From positions 1-48,561 of the forward strand of contig WRBK01000013.1 of NCBI GenBank assembly GCA_009784575.1: 48,561 nt of DNA, written 5' to 3'. The stretch is from Defluviitaleaceae bacterium (GTDB lineage Bacteria; Bacillota; Clostridia; Lachnospirales; WRAX01). A model generated the notes under the pieces. That model was not told where the DNA came from. It searched no databases and was given only the letters and a program-made list of their open reading frames with translations. Positions 22,552-31,628 of this stretch are shown here, piece by piece (the first letter of the stretch is position 1; every line of letters begins with the position of its first letter). A program made the translations under genes and the position numbers.

Positions 22552-25500
22552 ATGTTGATGAGATTACGATTAAAAAAAGGCGTTGCAAGTCTTATTGCTT
22601 TGGTGATGATGCTTACATCTGTTCCGCCCGTTCTTTTGGCGGCAGAATATAATGCAGATTTGACAGGCACTTCGGCAGAGCCAGAACTTACATCCGTATA
22701 CCCGCTACCTGATGATGACCCTGAGAATAATGAATATGAAGATATTGACAACGAAGAGAATGTCGATAACGAGGAGTCTGGGTATGTAGGCGAGACACCT
22801 TTGTTGCTCGACTATTTTTATACCCACCCCACCACCTCTACAGCTCCCCCTAATGTGACCAGCATTACTGCAGCTGCTAATGCTGACGGCACAGTAGAGC
22901 TGACCTGGCCTTCATCATTTGGGGCTAACGAATACGAAATCACAATTGATGGCAATGCGGCTGATGCAATTGTAGTAACTGCTACAGGTGATGCAACACA
23001 GCAATTTGTCATCACAAATGGTCTGCAAAATGGCACTACACACGATGTTGGTATACTCGCTGGATTTGATGGTGTATTTTCTGATACCCCTGCGACTACT
23101 TCTTTTACCCTTAGCTTGGGGGGCATAACGCGGATAAGAGCTATAGGCAATCCTGGCGAAGCAACCGTGGATTGGTCTAGTGTTTCTGGCGCGACAAGAT
23201 ATCGAGTAGAGCGTGCGCAAGTTATTAGTGGTACGGCAGGGTCGTTTGTAACAGCTGGTTATGTGACCGCAATAACGTTCACAGATACAGGCCTTTCCCC
23301 TGGAATATACCGCTGGAGAGTTATTCCTGTTAATTATGCTGGGGCAAGCGAGATTCCGCCAACCGTGTATGATGATGCCGAGGTTACTGCTATAACAGCC
23401 AGACCAACGGGCATACCTGGAAACTTCCAAGTTTCTGCTGGTATTTCACGCACGGCGGAGCTTAGTTGGAATGAAGTAGCCCTTGCGGATAATTATCGCG
23501 TGTATTTTCGCCTATTGCCTTCTGGTAGCTGGTCTGCTGTAGAAGTTGGCAATGCGCTAACTCACACTCTTACAGGTCTCCAAAATGAGAACAGTTACGA
23601 ATTTGCAGTGCGCGCAGGAAACAGTAATGGCTGGTCTATTGACCGAGCATTGGCAACGGAGTTCATTTATGCCGCAGTTAGTCCATTTGGAATTGAAGCT
23701 GGCGTTTGGTTTGAAAAAATCTACGCCCATTGGACTGCAAGGAGCATCGATACAGGCATACGGCCATTTGAGCTTTATGTTCGTGAAACAGGTTCAACCG
23801 TATGGACGTGGGTTAATAATCCAGCACAACCTGTATCAGGAATATCTTGGACAAATGACCATAGTCCATTGGTTAGGCAAGTAACTTTGAACAGCCAGCA
23901 AGTGTGGCGTGTTGATGTGCCTGGGTTGGCAGGTAATCAAAGTCATGATTTACGCATAGTTGCAAATGCAGACGGCGAGGAAACTATAATAAGCGGTATT
24001 ACTCCGCCAGCCTTTGACAGACAAGGCTTTGCTTTTCACCCTAGTTCGCCTTTTGGTGTGACAACAGGCGGATACAACCCTGACGGCACTTTGCGCAATG
24101 ATGCTGTAGTAGTTTATGTAACTAACGATAACAGAGAAAGCTTTGTTACGCCTTTTTCTACGGGCGGTTTTGCAGGTTTATTCCCTAATTCCCGTGCTGC
24201 TAACCGCGCCAGCGATGCTACACCTTTGGGAGATGCCGCGCCAATAGTGGTGCGTGTTTTAGGGGCTTTGCAAAGCCATAATGCGGTGTTGCTAGGTGGC
24301 AATTATGAAACTATGCCTGTAAGATACACTGCAAATGTGACAATTGAGGGTGTTGGCACAGATGCCAGACTTCAGCATTGGGGTCTTTACATCAGAAACA
24401 CATCAAATATAGAAATACGCAATCTTCATTTTCACGTGCATAATGACAAAGACGGTATTTTCCTTTGCAGCGGAAGCCAGTTAGATGGACAGCTCATTAG
24501 ACCTACCGTTACACCCGCTTCTGTTGGTGCAGAAGTTACCACTGATGCAATGTCTGCTAATGCATGGATACATCACAACACATTTACATCCGATGGCGAC
24601 TGGGATGTGGCTGTGAATACGTCTCGTTTCAACTACATAACATTGAGTTACAACGACATACGTGATAACAGTAGAGGCGGTCTTTTTGGCGGCAATGATA
24701 ATGTTCCTCGCATTAGGGCCAGCGTGCATAACAATTGGTATTTCAATATTCATCAACACATACCTTTGATGCGCCACGCTCAAGCTCATATTTACAATAA
24801 CCTTGTTGAATATCGCAGTGAAAATAATGGCATGTCCCTTAGAAATGGTCATTTCATTATGGAAGGAAATTATTTCCATAATACCGCAGAGATTAATGAA
24901 CACGCTGGCGGCAGCGTTATCACCAACTTAACCACAGGCAATGCAGAAATTAATGCACTAGCCGCTACCTTAGAACCAAATGTGATTGTTGCTCATCCAT
25001 CAGGCACTACGGCTTTGCAGCATGGCATGGCCGCTGATTTCCTGCTCTTTAGCCCGCGTGAAGAGGGCATGGGCGTTCATGTGCTGCCAGCCGCAGATGC
25101 ACGTGATAGAGTGCGCGCAAATTCTGGCATAATGCGTAATGACCAAAACTTGATTATTATAACATCTGGATCGCCTGTAGGAGGGGACATAACATTTATT
25201 GGCGTGGCGGCAAATGGCACTGCTGGTGACATAACAACAACACGCCTAACACTCAATTTCAGCGCAAGCCCTAACGCGCTAACTGCTGCGAATATCACAA
25301 TAACAGGTAGTGGCTCTGCCGTGATGGTAGATAGCGTTTCTGGCATAGGCAACAGCCGCAATGTGGATATATCAGGCACATGGGATGACGGTGTGCAGGT
25401 AACTGTTTCTCTCACCAATCCCGCCAATATGAACATTACGCCGCTTTCGCAAAATGTTATACTACATTCGGCTATCACAACTTTCCCCGTAACTATAAAC

Positions 25501-26733
25501 GACGGTGGCATCGGAGCAAGTGCAAGCCCGAATCCAGCGGCCTCAGACTCAACCGTAACCGTGAATGCAGGTACAAGAGAAGGCTTTGACTTTGACGGTT
25601 GGACTTCATCGCCAGGCGTAACCTTTGCAAATGCAAGCAGTGAAAACACAACTTTTACCATGCTGAACTCTGCTGTAACCGTAACCGCCAACTGGACACC
25701 AGTTACGGTTACGCCACCAATCCCGACTCAACTCCCTGCTCCATCAGGACTTGCTATCTCTGGTACAACATTAAGCTGGAATGCTGTGGGCAATGCCAGT
25801 GGTTACAGGGTATATGCTGATTGGCAGGCTGTTGGAACGGTTATTACGGCAACCTCACTTAACTTAGCCAATTTGAACCTGACTGTTGGAACGCATTCCA
25901 TCCAAGTCAGAGCAATCGGTAATGTTACGAATTTTACGAATTCAGAACTCAGCGTTGCTGTGGACTTTGCTGTACAGGTTACACAACCTCCTACACAACC
26001 ACCAACCACCGATGATAATGTAGGGCAAGATTACCAAGACACTGATGCACCAGCCAGAGGCCAAAGACCACCTGCGCCACCTGCGCCGAGCCCTGTAATT
26101 TCTGATGAACCAGAGCCGACCCCACCACAACAAGCACCACCATTTCCACCACAACAAGCACCAGCACTCCCTGCAAGCCAAATGTTTGATGATGTGGCCG
26201 CAAATGCTTGGTATCATAACTATGTTACAGTAGCTGTGCATAGTAATCTGTTCCAAGGTATGACCTCAAGAATATTTGCCCCACATGCTAACATGACAAG
26301 AGCTATGTTTGTTCAAGTGCTTGCCAATTTGGAAGGGGCGGATCTATCGACCTTTGTGGATGTACCACCTACCTTCAACGACGTGCAGTCAGACAGCTGG
26401 TATTTTGCAGCAGTAGAATGGGCAGCATCGCTAGGTATAGTCATAGGTATAGGTGATGGAAACTTCGGTCCAAACCAAGCAACAACTCGTGAGCAGATAG
26501 CTACCATGATGTACCGTTATGTGCAGGTAATGGACATTACGTTACCACAAGGAGAAAGCATCACCTTTACAGACCAAGCAGAAATATCACCATGGGCTAC
26601 CCAAGCCGTTGAAGCCATCCAAGTAGCTGACATCATATTTGGCAGACCTGAAGGAAGCTTTGACCCGCAGGCTACTGCCACTAGGGCAGAGGTTGCTGCA
26701 ATGTTTGTGAGAATGGCTAATGTAGTCGAATAA
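22552..26733 (+). CDS. S-layer-anchored pectate-lyase-like protein with FN3, InlB and SLH domains
   Basis: A 1393-residue exported protein. A signal peptide ends LLAAEYN. Three fibronectin III-like domains (about 95-365) precede a parallel beta-helix of pectate lyase family 1 (about 580-800), with NAWIHHNTF, YITLSYNDIRD and HIPLMRHAQAHIYNN matching the family's RxPxxR-like motif. Next come an InlB/Listeria-Bacteroides repeat (about 975-1055), one more FN3-like domain, a Pro-rich linker and three SLH domains (about 1205-1393; FNDVQSDSWYFAAVEWA). SLH domains anchor proteins to pyruvylated wall polymer. The protein probably binds or cleaves plant-type acidic polysaccharide at the surface. An ATG six bases downstream is an alternative start. 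Confidence 0.88.
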   Translation: MLMRLRLKKGVASLIALVMMLTSVPPVLLAAEYNADLTGTSAEPELTSVYPLPDDDPENNEYEDIDNEENVDNEESGYVGETPLLLDYFYTHPTTSTAPPNVTSITAAANADGTVELTWPSSFGANEYEITIDGNAADAIVVTATGDATQQFVITNGLQNGTTHDVGILAGFDGVFSDTPATTSFTLSLGGITRIRAIGNPGEATVDWSSVSGATRYRVERAQVISGTAGSFVTAGYVTAITFTDTGLSPGIYRWRVIPVNYAGASEIPPTVYDDAEVTAITARPTGIPGNFQVSAGISRTAELSWNEVALADNYRVYFRLLPSGSWSAVEVGNALTHTLTGLQNENSYEFAVRAGNSNGWSIDRALATEFIYAAVSPFGIEAGVWFEKIYAHWTARSIDTGIRPFELYVRETGSTVWTWVNNPAQPVSGISWTNDHSPLVRQVTLNSQQVWRVDVPGLAGNQSHDLRIVANADGEETIISGITPPAFDRQGFAFHPSSPFGVTTGGYNPDGTLRNDAVVVYVTNDNRESFVTPFSTGGFAGLFPNSRAANRASDATPLGDAAPIVVRVLGALQSHNAVLLGGNYETMPVRYTANVTIEGVGTDARLQHWGLYIRNTSNIEIRNLHFHVHNDKDGIFLCSGSQLDGQLIRPTVTPASVGAEVTTDAMSANAWIHHNTFTSDGDWDVAVNTSRFNYITLSYNDIRDNSRGGLFGGNDNVPRIRASVHNNWYFNIHQHIPLMRHAQAHIYNNLVEYRSENNGMSLRNGHFIMEGNYFHNTAEINEHAGGSVITNLTTGNAEINALAATLEPNVIVAHPSGTTALQHGMAADFLLFSPREEGMGVHVLPAADARDRVRANSGIMRNDQNLIIITSGSPVGGDITFIGVAANGTAGDITTTRLTLNFSASPNALTAANITITGSGSAVMVDSVSGIGNSRNVDISGTWDDGVQVTVSLTNPANMNITPLSQNVILHSAITTFPVTINDGGIGASASPNPAASDSTVTVNAGTREGFDFDGWTSSPGVTFANASSENTTFTMLNSAVTVTANWTPVTVTPPIPTQLPAPSGLAISGTTLSWNAVGNASGYRVYADWQAVGTVITATSLNLANLNLTVGTHSIQVRAIGNVTNFTNSELSVAVDFAVQVTQPPTQPPTTDDNVGQDYQDTDAPARGQRPPAPPAPSPVISDEPEPTPPQQAPPFPPQQAPALPASQMFDDVAANAWYHNYVTVAVHSNLFQGMTSRIFAPHANMTRAMFVQVLANLEGADLSTFVDVPPTFNDVQSDSWYFAAVEWAASLGIVIGIGDGNFGPNQATTREQIATMMYRYVQVMDITLPQGESITFTDQAEISPWATQAVEAIQVADIIFGRPEGSFDPQATATRAEVAAMFVRMANVVE

Positions 26734-26842
26734 CTAATATGTATCTGAGCTTATCTAAATCAAAACCGTGTCTGTACAGAAGCCCATTTTCAGGTTAAAC
26801 AACTGTATACTGCAACAAAAATGCCTGAATTACAAATTGTTT

Positions 26843-26882
26843 AGAGCCTGCGTTCGACAAACTAAAGAACGCAGGCTCTTAT
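26843..26882. terminator. Bidirectional terminator between convergent genes
   Basis: A perfect 13-bp stem AGAGCCTGCGTTC/GAACGCAGGCTCT with an 11-base loop lies between the SLH protein gene and the convergent VanW gene. Confidence 0.85.
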
Positions 26883-26895
26883 AATTGCTATACCA

Positions 26896-27483
26896 TTAAA
26901 CTACGGCCTCAATACCCACCGTAAGCTTGCCGCCCACAGCCGTGGCCACAATCTTCACAGGATGTGGCAGGGTGTTGCGAAATTTTAAATCCACACCACC
27001 ATAAGATGTGGCGGCATCGCGCCCTTCTTTCACATAGGTTACTTTTTTGGAGTGTGGGTGACGTTCCACAATCTCTAGCCCCGCGAAATCTGCCGCATTG
27101 TATAGCGTGGAGCTAACCTGACATATGCCGCCGCCCATGCCTTGCTCCTCTTTGCCGCGTACAAAGATTTTTGCGGGCTTGTAACCCTTTTCCTTCGTGG
27201 TTTTGCCTATTACTTCGTTAAACGAAAAAACCTCATCTGGTTGTAACACTATGCCATTTATGGTATTTGTAGCTATTACCATATTTGTTGTGCGGTTTTT
27301 TATATCCGCATTGTAGTCTGTGGTTAGGTTTGCTCCATGGATTGGCACAGATGTTACCTCTGTGCTGTCTACCACAGCTTCTACCAATGTAGTTGCCAGC
27401 GAACTTTCTGTCATGCCGCCGCCAGCTATGCCGCAACTGCCAAAAATAAATAACCCAAGCAATAGCCAATTGAATTGTCTCAT
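26896..27483 (-). CDS. VanW-family lipoprotein
   Basis: A 195-residue exported protein with a short signal peptide and a lipobox-like FGSC. The rest is a VanW domain: LTTDYNADIKNRTTNMVIA, VFSFNEVIGKTT, GGGICQVSSTLYNAA and VERHPHSKKVTYV. VanW proteins occur in vancomycin-resistance clusters but mostly in unlinked surface contexts; their activity is unknown. The start at 27483 has GGGGG eight bases upstream and is preferred to a longer reading. It is shorter than many VanW proteins because it lacks the N-terminal peptidoglycan-binding repeats. Confidence 0.88.
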   Translation of the reverse strand: MRQFNWLLLGLFIFGSCGIAGGGMTESSLATTLVEAVVDSTEVTSVPIHGANLTTDYNADIKNRTTNMVIATNTINGIVLQPDEVFSFNEVIGKTTKEKGYKPAKIFVRGKEEQGMGGGICQVSSTLYNAADFAGLEIVERHPHSKKVTYVKEGRDAATSYGGVDLKFRNTLPHPVKIVATAVGGKLTVGIEAVV

Positions 27484-27538
27484 AAGAAATACCCCCGAAA
27501 TCATGTTTTAGGGGTATTATTTGCTTTGGATATTTATT

Positions 27539-28144
27539 TTATACTTGCTTGTGTCTATTTGGCACAATTTTTATTTTGTTTATGCTTGCGCCATCTATGT
27601 ATTGAGCTATCTCGTTTTTCAGGCTTTTCATACGAATTTTTATTGACATCTCGCCTACCATATAGCTGTTAGCTAGCATAGATACTTGCACTTCATAAGC
27701 TTTTTGCGGCATGTACTTTGCATACAGCTTGTCATGCAGATAGCAATAATTTGGGATAAAGCTTTGGTATGGCATTAAAAATTGCGCCGCACCTTCGTTT
27801 GCTTGCCATTCTATATGGCTTGACATGCCGTCAAGGCAATAAAAGCTGTCCTTGTCATTATGCAGCCAATAGTGCATTAATTCATGCATACAGTCAAAAT
27901 TTCTGCCGCCAGCAGAGCGTCGCGCATTAAGCCCTATAGTGGTGGAGGAATCTCCTTTATACAGCAAGCCACATATCTTTATGTTATCAAATTCTATAAT
28001 CTCTATTTTTGGCGCAACACAAACCTGCATGGCAAGTTGTATAGCATCCACTTTATAATTTTGGGCATACATATTGAGACCCAATTCGGCCGCCTTTTTT
28101 GTTACTATGCCGTACAGGCTCGCCTTAGAGAGGATTGTTGCCAA
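27539..28144 (-). CDS. ImmA/IrrE-family metallopeptidase
   Basis: A 201-residue protein with a zinc-protease motif HELMH (residues 87-91) within FDCMHELMHYWLH and a following conserved segment EWQANEGAAQFLMP that supplies the third ligand. Family members cleave a partner repressor, such as ImmR or DdrO, when induced. The neighbouring XRE regulator, whose end it overlaps by 20 bases, is the expected target. The start is probably TTG with GAGAGG upstream. It is last in a three-gene overlapping operon. Confidence 0.88.
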   Translation of the reverse strand: MATILSKASLYGIVTKKAAELGLNMYAQNYKVDAIQLAMQVCVAPKIEIIEFDNIKICGLLYKGDSSTTIGLNARRSAGGRNFDCMHELMHYWLHNDKDSFYCLDGMSSHIEWQANEGAAQFLMPYQSFIPNYCYLHDKLYAKYMPQKAYEVQVSMLANSYMVGEMSIKIRMKSLKNEIAQYIDGASINKIKIVPNRHKQV

Positions 28145-28472
28145 TATTATCGTTCCTCTCTTTTGCTTGCTTTAGGAAATTTACGGCTAGCTGTAAGTCA
28201 TGTGGCGTTATGCCTGATTCCTGCGCATCTTGCATTACACGCATAAAAAGTCCATCTAGTTCGCCTAGCTGTGGTTTGCGTAGCTCGGTGCTACCGAGCA
28301 AATAGTCCACACTGCATTCAAAAATCTGCGCTAGGCGCAGCAATGTCTCGTTATCAGGGTCATGTACGCCGCGCTCCCAATTAGAAAGTGTGCCTTGCGA
28401 AATTTCTAGCATGGCGGCAAGGTCTGTTTGTTTTAACCCCTTTTTTTCTCGTAATTCTTTTACTCTGTTCAT
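28125..28472 (-). CDS. XRE-family repressor, likely ImmA substrate
   Basis: A 115-residue regulator with an N-terminal helix-turn-helix (VKELREKKGLKQTDLAAML, then SQGTLSNWERGVHDPD) and a helical C-terminus. The start codon overlaps the stop of the HD gene as ATGA, and its 3' end overlaps the ImmA-like gene. XRE-ImmA pairs regulate mobile elements and damage responses, with the peptidase inactivating the repressor. The operator could not be located. Confidence 0.88.
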   Translation of the reverse strand: MNRVKELREKKGLKQTDLAAMLEISQGTLSNWERGVHDPDNETLLRLAQIFECSVDYLLGSTELRKPQLGELDGLFMRVMQDAQESGITPHDLQLAVNFLKQAKERNDNIGNNPL

Positions 28473-30385
28473 GTCACATTACCCTCTTTTTGTCCAAGAA
28501 TGTCCAGATAGGCTTCATAGTAGGCATTTTCTCTGCCTTCTCCCACACAATATTGTATTTGCGAAAGAAGAGTTTTGTTATCTAATGCTTTTGCGATAAT
28601 AGGTGAATATCTTGTACCCGACCCTTCTTTTATCTCTTTGATAACCTGCTCTAATGAAAGACCCTGAGCATAACTACGTCCCACCGTATCCGTTGCTGCA
28701 TCTATAGAATCGCTTATGCTTACCATATCCACGATAAAACGATACTTCGAACTTAGGTTATCAAAAGAGCTTATGTATCCGCGTGAGCTATCATACCATT
28801 TATGATGACCAGATACAACATCGGACACACATGCTATAATTTCGTTTTCGTTTTGTTTTTCTAGCATTGTCTCTACGCGAGCATGTTCTTTTATGATATC
28901 GAACTCAAAGTCGTATAGCCGCCGCGAATGCAGAGAAACAGTGTCTAGGTATGTTACTTTTCCTATGTCATGACACAAAGATGCCATGTCTATTAGCTCA
29001 AAAATCTCTTGCTTTTTTGATATCACATCGTCTGCACTTTTTGTATCGCATATACCAAGGAAAAGCTGCGGTTCGTGTTTCATAAAATAATTAGCCAAAA
29101 CTCTGGTTAGGCTACGTACATTTAGGGTGTGCACATATGTTGGCAAATGCGTAAATGATGTAAATTTTAGTAGTATTTCTAGATATTCTTCCGCGCTCAA
29201 AAAAGTGCCTACAGCTTTTGCACAATTTGATAATGCCTGAACAAAAAACGAATCATGCCTATTTACACCACTTGGTATATTTCTAAAATATTTAATGGTG
29301 CGAGCTAATATAGCCTTTGTTTCACATTCAAGTTGTTCTTGTTTTATGCTTTCGGAAAACTTTAGCTGGCCCAAAAGTATAAAAGGCACGTTAAATGCGG
29401 AAAAAAGACCATCTGTAGAGTAGTCGTCGTAGTTCATGGTCTTAATAGATTCTCGCAAATCATCAATTAGCTCTTCGTGGCTAATAAAACCACGGAAATA
29501 TCTATTAAACCTACGTGAATTTTCTGTTCGTGATGATGTCCAAAATTGGCTTATGGCTAGAGATTTGCTGTTTTCGTCTAAAAATGCAAAGCTTTCACAT
29601 ACACGCTCTGTTAGCTTCTGATTTTCGATATCAGAGGGCAATAGCCTATCGCGGAGTGCCTGTTCCCATACAAGTACATTTTGATGAGCATTTCCTATGA
29701 AAGCATCCCATGGAAAATCGGGGTCATGGGCTCTTACTTTTTCATCATTCCAAAAACCAATCGCGGCATCCACATTCTCGAAAAATAGCTTTGTTATTTC
29801 ACTAAGGGAAAAGGTCTCGGAAGTGGTTTTGGAGGCATTGTATACCACATAAACATTCCCTAGGCAACGGTTGATATATCTCCTGGTTTCTTTGTTTTCA
29901 ATTTCAAAATATATTTCTTTGTAAGATGCACCTTCTTTGAAGGCATCCAAAGCTTCTTTGTAGAAAAACAGATGATTTTTGCGGGCAACCATTAATGTCA
30001 AGATTTGTTGATAGATAAAGCCTATGCTGTAAAGGCTACGTAAAAGGCGGTCAGTATCTTTGTGTTCTCTGGCCCAAGCTATAATGCCTTTATGAATCTC
30101 CATTGCTAAGCCATTATCAAGATTAGCATTGAAAGAATACAACTTTTGAGATAGCTCAAAAAGGGCATCGACATCTTCGGTATTGTTCAAATTTGCAAGC
30201 ATAGGTCTTATTTTTTGCTCGATAATATAGTTATTTATCGAAAATATCTTTGTATTTGTATCTGCTTTTTCGCGCAAATGGTCTAAAAGCTCTGATTTGT
30301 CGAATTTTGAAAGCAGAGCCTCGCTTTCCAATCGGCGAAATTCTGCAATGTTTTCTATTAATTTGGTTTCAAATTCTAATGCCAC
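28469..30385 (-). CDS. HD-domain phosphohydrolase with helical sensor region
   Basis: A 638-residue soluble protein. The N-terminal 400 residues are alpha-helical and TPR-like with no named sensor. The C-terminal part is an HD domain related to HD-GYP: SLCHDIGKVTYLD (about residue 475), a later GHHKWYD (about 528) and SDSIDAATDTVGRSYAQG, then EIKEGSGTRYSP. HD-GYP enzymes hydrolyse cyclic dinucleotides; related HD proteins act on nucleotides. The exact GYP triad is not present, so substrate is open. The start is GTG with a weak AGGG site. It heads the HD-XRE-ImmA operon. Confidence 0.75.
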   Translation of the reverse strand: MALEFETKLIENIAEFRRLESEALLSKFDKSELLDHLREKADTNTKIFSINNYIIEQKIRPMLANLNNTEDVDALFELSQKLYSFNANLDNGLAMEIHKGIIAWAREHKDTDRLLRSLYSIGFIYQQILTLMVARKNHLFFYKEALDAFKEGASYKEIYFEIENKETRRYINRCLGNVYVVYNASKTTSETFSLSEITKLFFENVDAAIGFWNDEKVRAHDPDFPWDAFIGNAHQNVLVWEQALRDRLLPSDIENQKLTERVCESFAFLDENSKSLAISQFWTSSRTENSRRFNRYFRGFISHEELIDDLRESIKTMNYDDYSTDGLFSAFNVPFILLGQLKFSESIKQEQLECETKAILARTIKYFRNIPSGVNRHDSFFVQALSNCAKAVGTFLSAEEYLEILLKFTSFTHLPTYVHTLNVRSLTRVLANYFMKHEPQLFLGICDTKSADDVISKKQEIFELIDMASLCHDIGKVTYLDTVSLHSRRLYDFEFDIIKEHARVETMLEKQNENEIIACVSDVVSGHHKWYDSSRGYISSFDNLSSKYRFIVDMVSISDSIDAATDTVGRSYAQGLSLEQVIKEIKEGSGTRYSPIIAKALDNKTLLSQIQYCVGEGRENAYYEAYLDILGQKEGNVT

Positions 30386-30397
30386 AAAACCACGCCC

Positions 30398-30454
30398 TTG
30401 ACAATGTTCATTATATATAGTAGCATTATATCATAAGTTTATCTGATATGACAA
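30398..30454. promoter_or_regulatory. Overlapping divergent promoters
   Basis: Plus strand: TTGACA (30398-30403), 17 bases, TAGCAT (30421-30426) for the gene at 30467. Minus strand: TTGTCA (30454-30449), 18 bases, TATAAT (30430-30425) for the HD operon. The two -10 elements touch, so the polymerases should exclude each other. Confidence 0.5.
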
Positions 30455-30466
30455 GGAGAAATTTGC

Positions 30467-30820
30467 ATGGACATTGAAAAGCTGTTAAAAGATAGTATTG
30501 ATATAGAAAAAGAAGCATGGGCTACCGCTGAGGCACTGGGGAGCTTGGTCTTGCGCAAAAATGTCGATACGGATAACCTAATGGAAGAATACGCCGAAGA
30601 TTTGACATATATGCAAGAAAAATCCGAGCAAGCAATTAAGATAATGCGAACCTTGCCAGAAGGGGAGATACGCCGTATCTTTATTGCTCGATATATTCAT
30701 AGGATGACATGGGAAGAGGTAGCGGATGCTACATACTTATCCTTAACACATGTGCAGAGACTGCATAGGCAGGGGATAGAGTGGCTTAATGAGAAATTTG
30801 TGAAAGATGACCTTATATAA
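30467..30820 (+). CDS. Sigma region 4-like phage-type regulator (DUF1492/ArpU-like)
   Basis: A 117-residue protein with a long N-terminal helical part and a C-terminal helix-turn-helix resembling sigma-70 region 4 (RYIHRMTWEEVADATYLSL, then HVQRLHRQGIEWL). Such proteins control late genes in phages and mobile elements of Firmicutes. Together with the adjacent XRE-ImmA pair it may mark the remains of an element, although no integrase or structural genes are present. An AAGGAGA site precedes the ATG. Confidence 0.65.
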   Translation: MDIEKLLKDSIDIEKEAWATAEALGSLVLRKNVDTDNLMEEYAEDLTYMQEKSEQAIKIMRTLPEGEIRRIFIARYIHRMTWEEVADATYLSLTHVQRLHRQGIEWLNEKFVKDDLI

Positions 30821-30826
30821 AAGTGT

Positions 30827-30873
30827 AATGTGGATGTTGCCTCTACAAGAAGGAGGAATCCACATTTATTTTT
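30827..30873 (+). terminator. Terminator of the DUF1492-like gene
   Basis: Stem AATGTGGAT (30827-30835) with ATCCACATT (30858-30866) is followed by TATTTTTTT. The 22-base loop contains an AAGGAGGA motif. Confidence 0.7.
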
Positions 30874-30886
30874 TTGAAAAAATATC

Positions 30887-30921
30887 TTGACAGCGTAAAG
30901 ATGTTATGCTATAATCTTTAC
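30887..30921 (+). promoter_or_regulatory. TetR gene promoter with embedded palindromic operator
   Basis: TTGACA (30887-30892), 17 bases, TATAAT (30910-30915): a consensus promoter. The inverted repeat GTAAAGAT (30895-30902) / ATCTTTAC (30914-30921) brackets the spacer and -10 box, a standard arrangement for TetR autorepression. Confidence 0.8.
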
Positions 30922-30945
30922 ATCGACAAGATTGGGGGATTGCTT

Positions 30946-31524
30946 ATGAGCGACAAATCATATCATCATGGCGATTTGCGTACTGCCATGATTGAAAGGG
31001 GTCTTGAGATTATTAACGAGCAGGGCGTAAGCACTCTTTCTTTGAGAAAGCTTGCGGCAGCTTGCGGAGTGAGCCATGCTGCGCCATATAGCCACTTTGC
31101 AAGTAAACAAGAGCTGTATCTGGCTATTGAAAATCACATCACAGAGCAATTTGCAACAGTGCTGAAGGATTCGGTAAAAGAGGCTGGTGAAACACCCGAG
31201 GGGCTTTTTCGCATGTGTTGTGCATATGTGTTATTTTTTGCAAGAAACCCAGAATACTTTCGCTTTATATTTTCGCGGTCAGAAATTTCTGTTGGCTATG
31301 GTCATGAGTATGAGCCTTACGATTTTTATATGGCTTTTATGGAAAAAATGTTTGACAACATGAACTACCCAAAAGAAAAATGGCTAAAAACTATAATAGC
31401 CCAATGGGCAATGATTCAAGGGCTGGCATCCATTGCTGTAATGGAAAGCCCTAAAGACATTCGAGTGTGGGAAGAAAGGGTGTCGGACATATTGTCAGAA
31501 AGCTATATGATTTTCCCAGAATAA
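30946..31524 (+). CDS. TetR/AcrR-family transcriptional regulator
   Basis: A 192-residue repressor. The N-terminal DNA-binding domain shows YHHGDLRTAMIERGLEIIN and the helix-turn-helix LSLRKLAAACGVSHAAPYSH, followed by FASKQELYLAIENHI. The C-terminal helical part resembles the WHG/TetR_C ligand and dimer domain. The start MSDKSYHH has GGGGG ten bases upstream. The palindrome in its own promoter suggests autoregulation; the MFS gene at 32047 is a candidate target but no second operator was found. Confidence 0.9.
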   Translation: MSDKSYHHGDLRTAMIERGLEIINEQGVSTLSLRKLAAACGVSHAAPYSHFASKQELYLAIENHITEQFATVLKDSVKEAGETPEGLFRMCCAYVLFFARNPEYFRFIFSRSEISVGYGHEYEPYDFYMAFMEKMFDNMNYPKEKWLKTIIAQWAMIQGLASIAVMESPKDIRVWEERVSDILSESYMIFPE

Positions 31525-31628
31525 GCAACCATTGTTTGCACAAAACTCAACCTTTACTTGTTTGACAGCATTTTTATCGCGGGGTATAATGCAAGATATA
31601 AAACATATTAAATATGAGGAGTTGCATC

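Noticed and set aside
25942-26256. Trp-rich minus-strand frames opposite the Pro-rich linker
   Set aside because: Complement of CCA/CCT codons in the SLH protein; no start signals.
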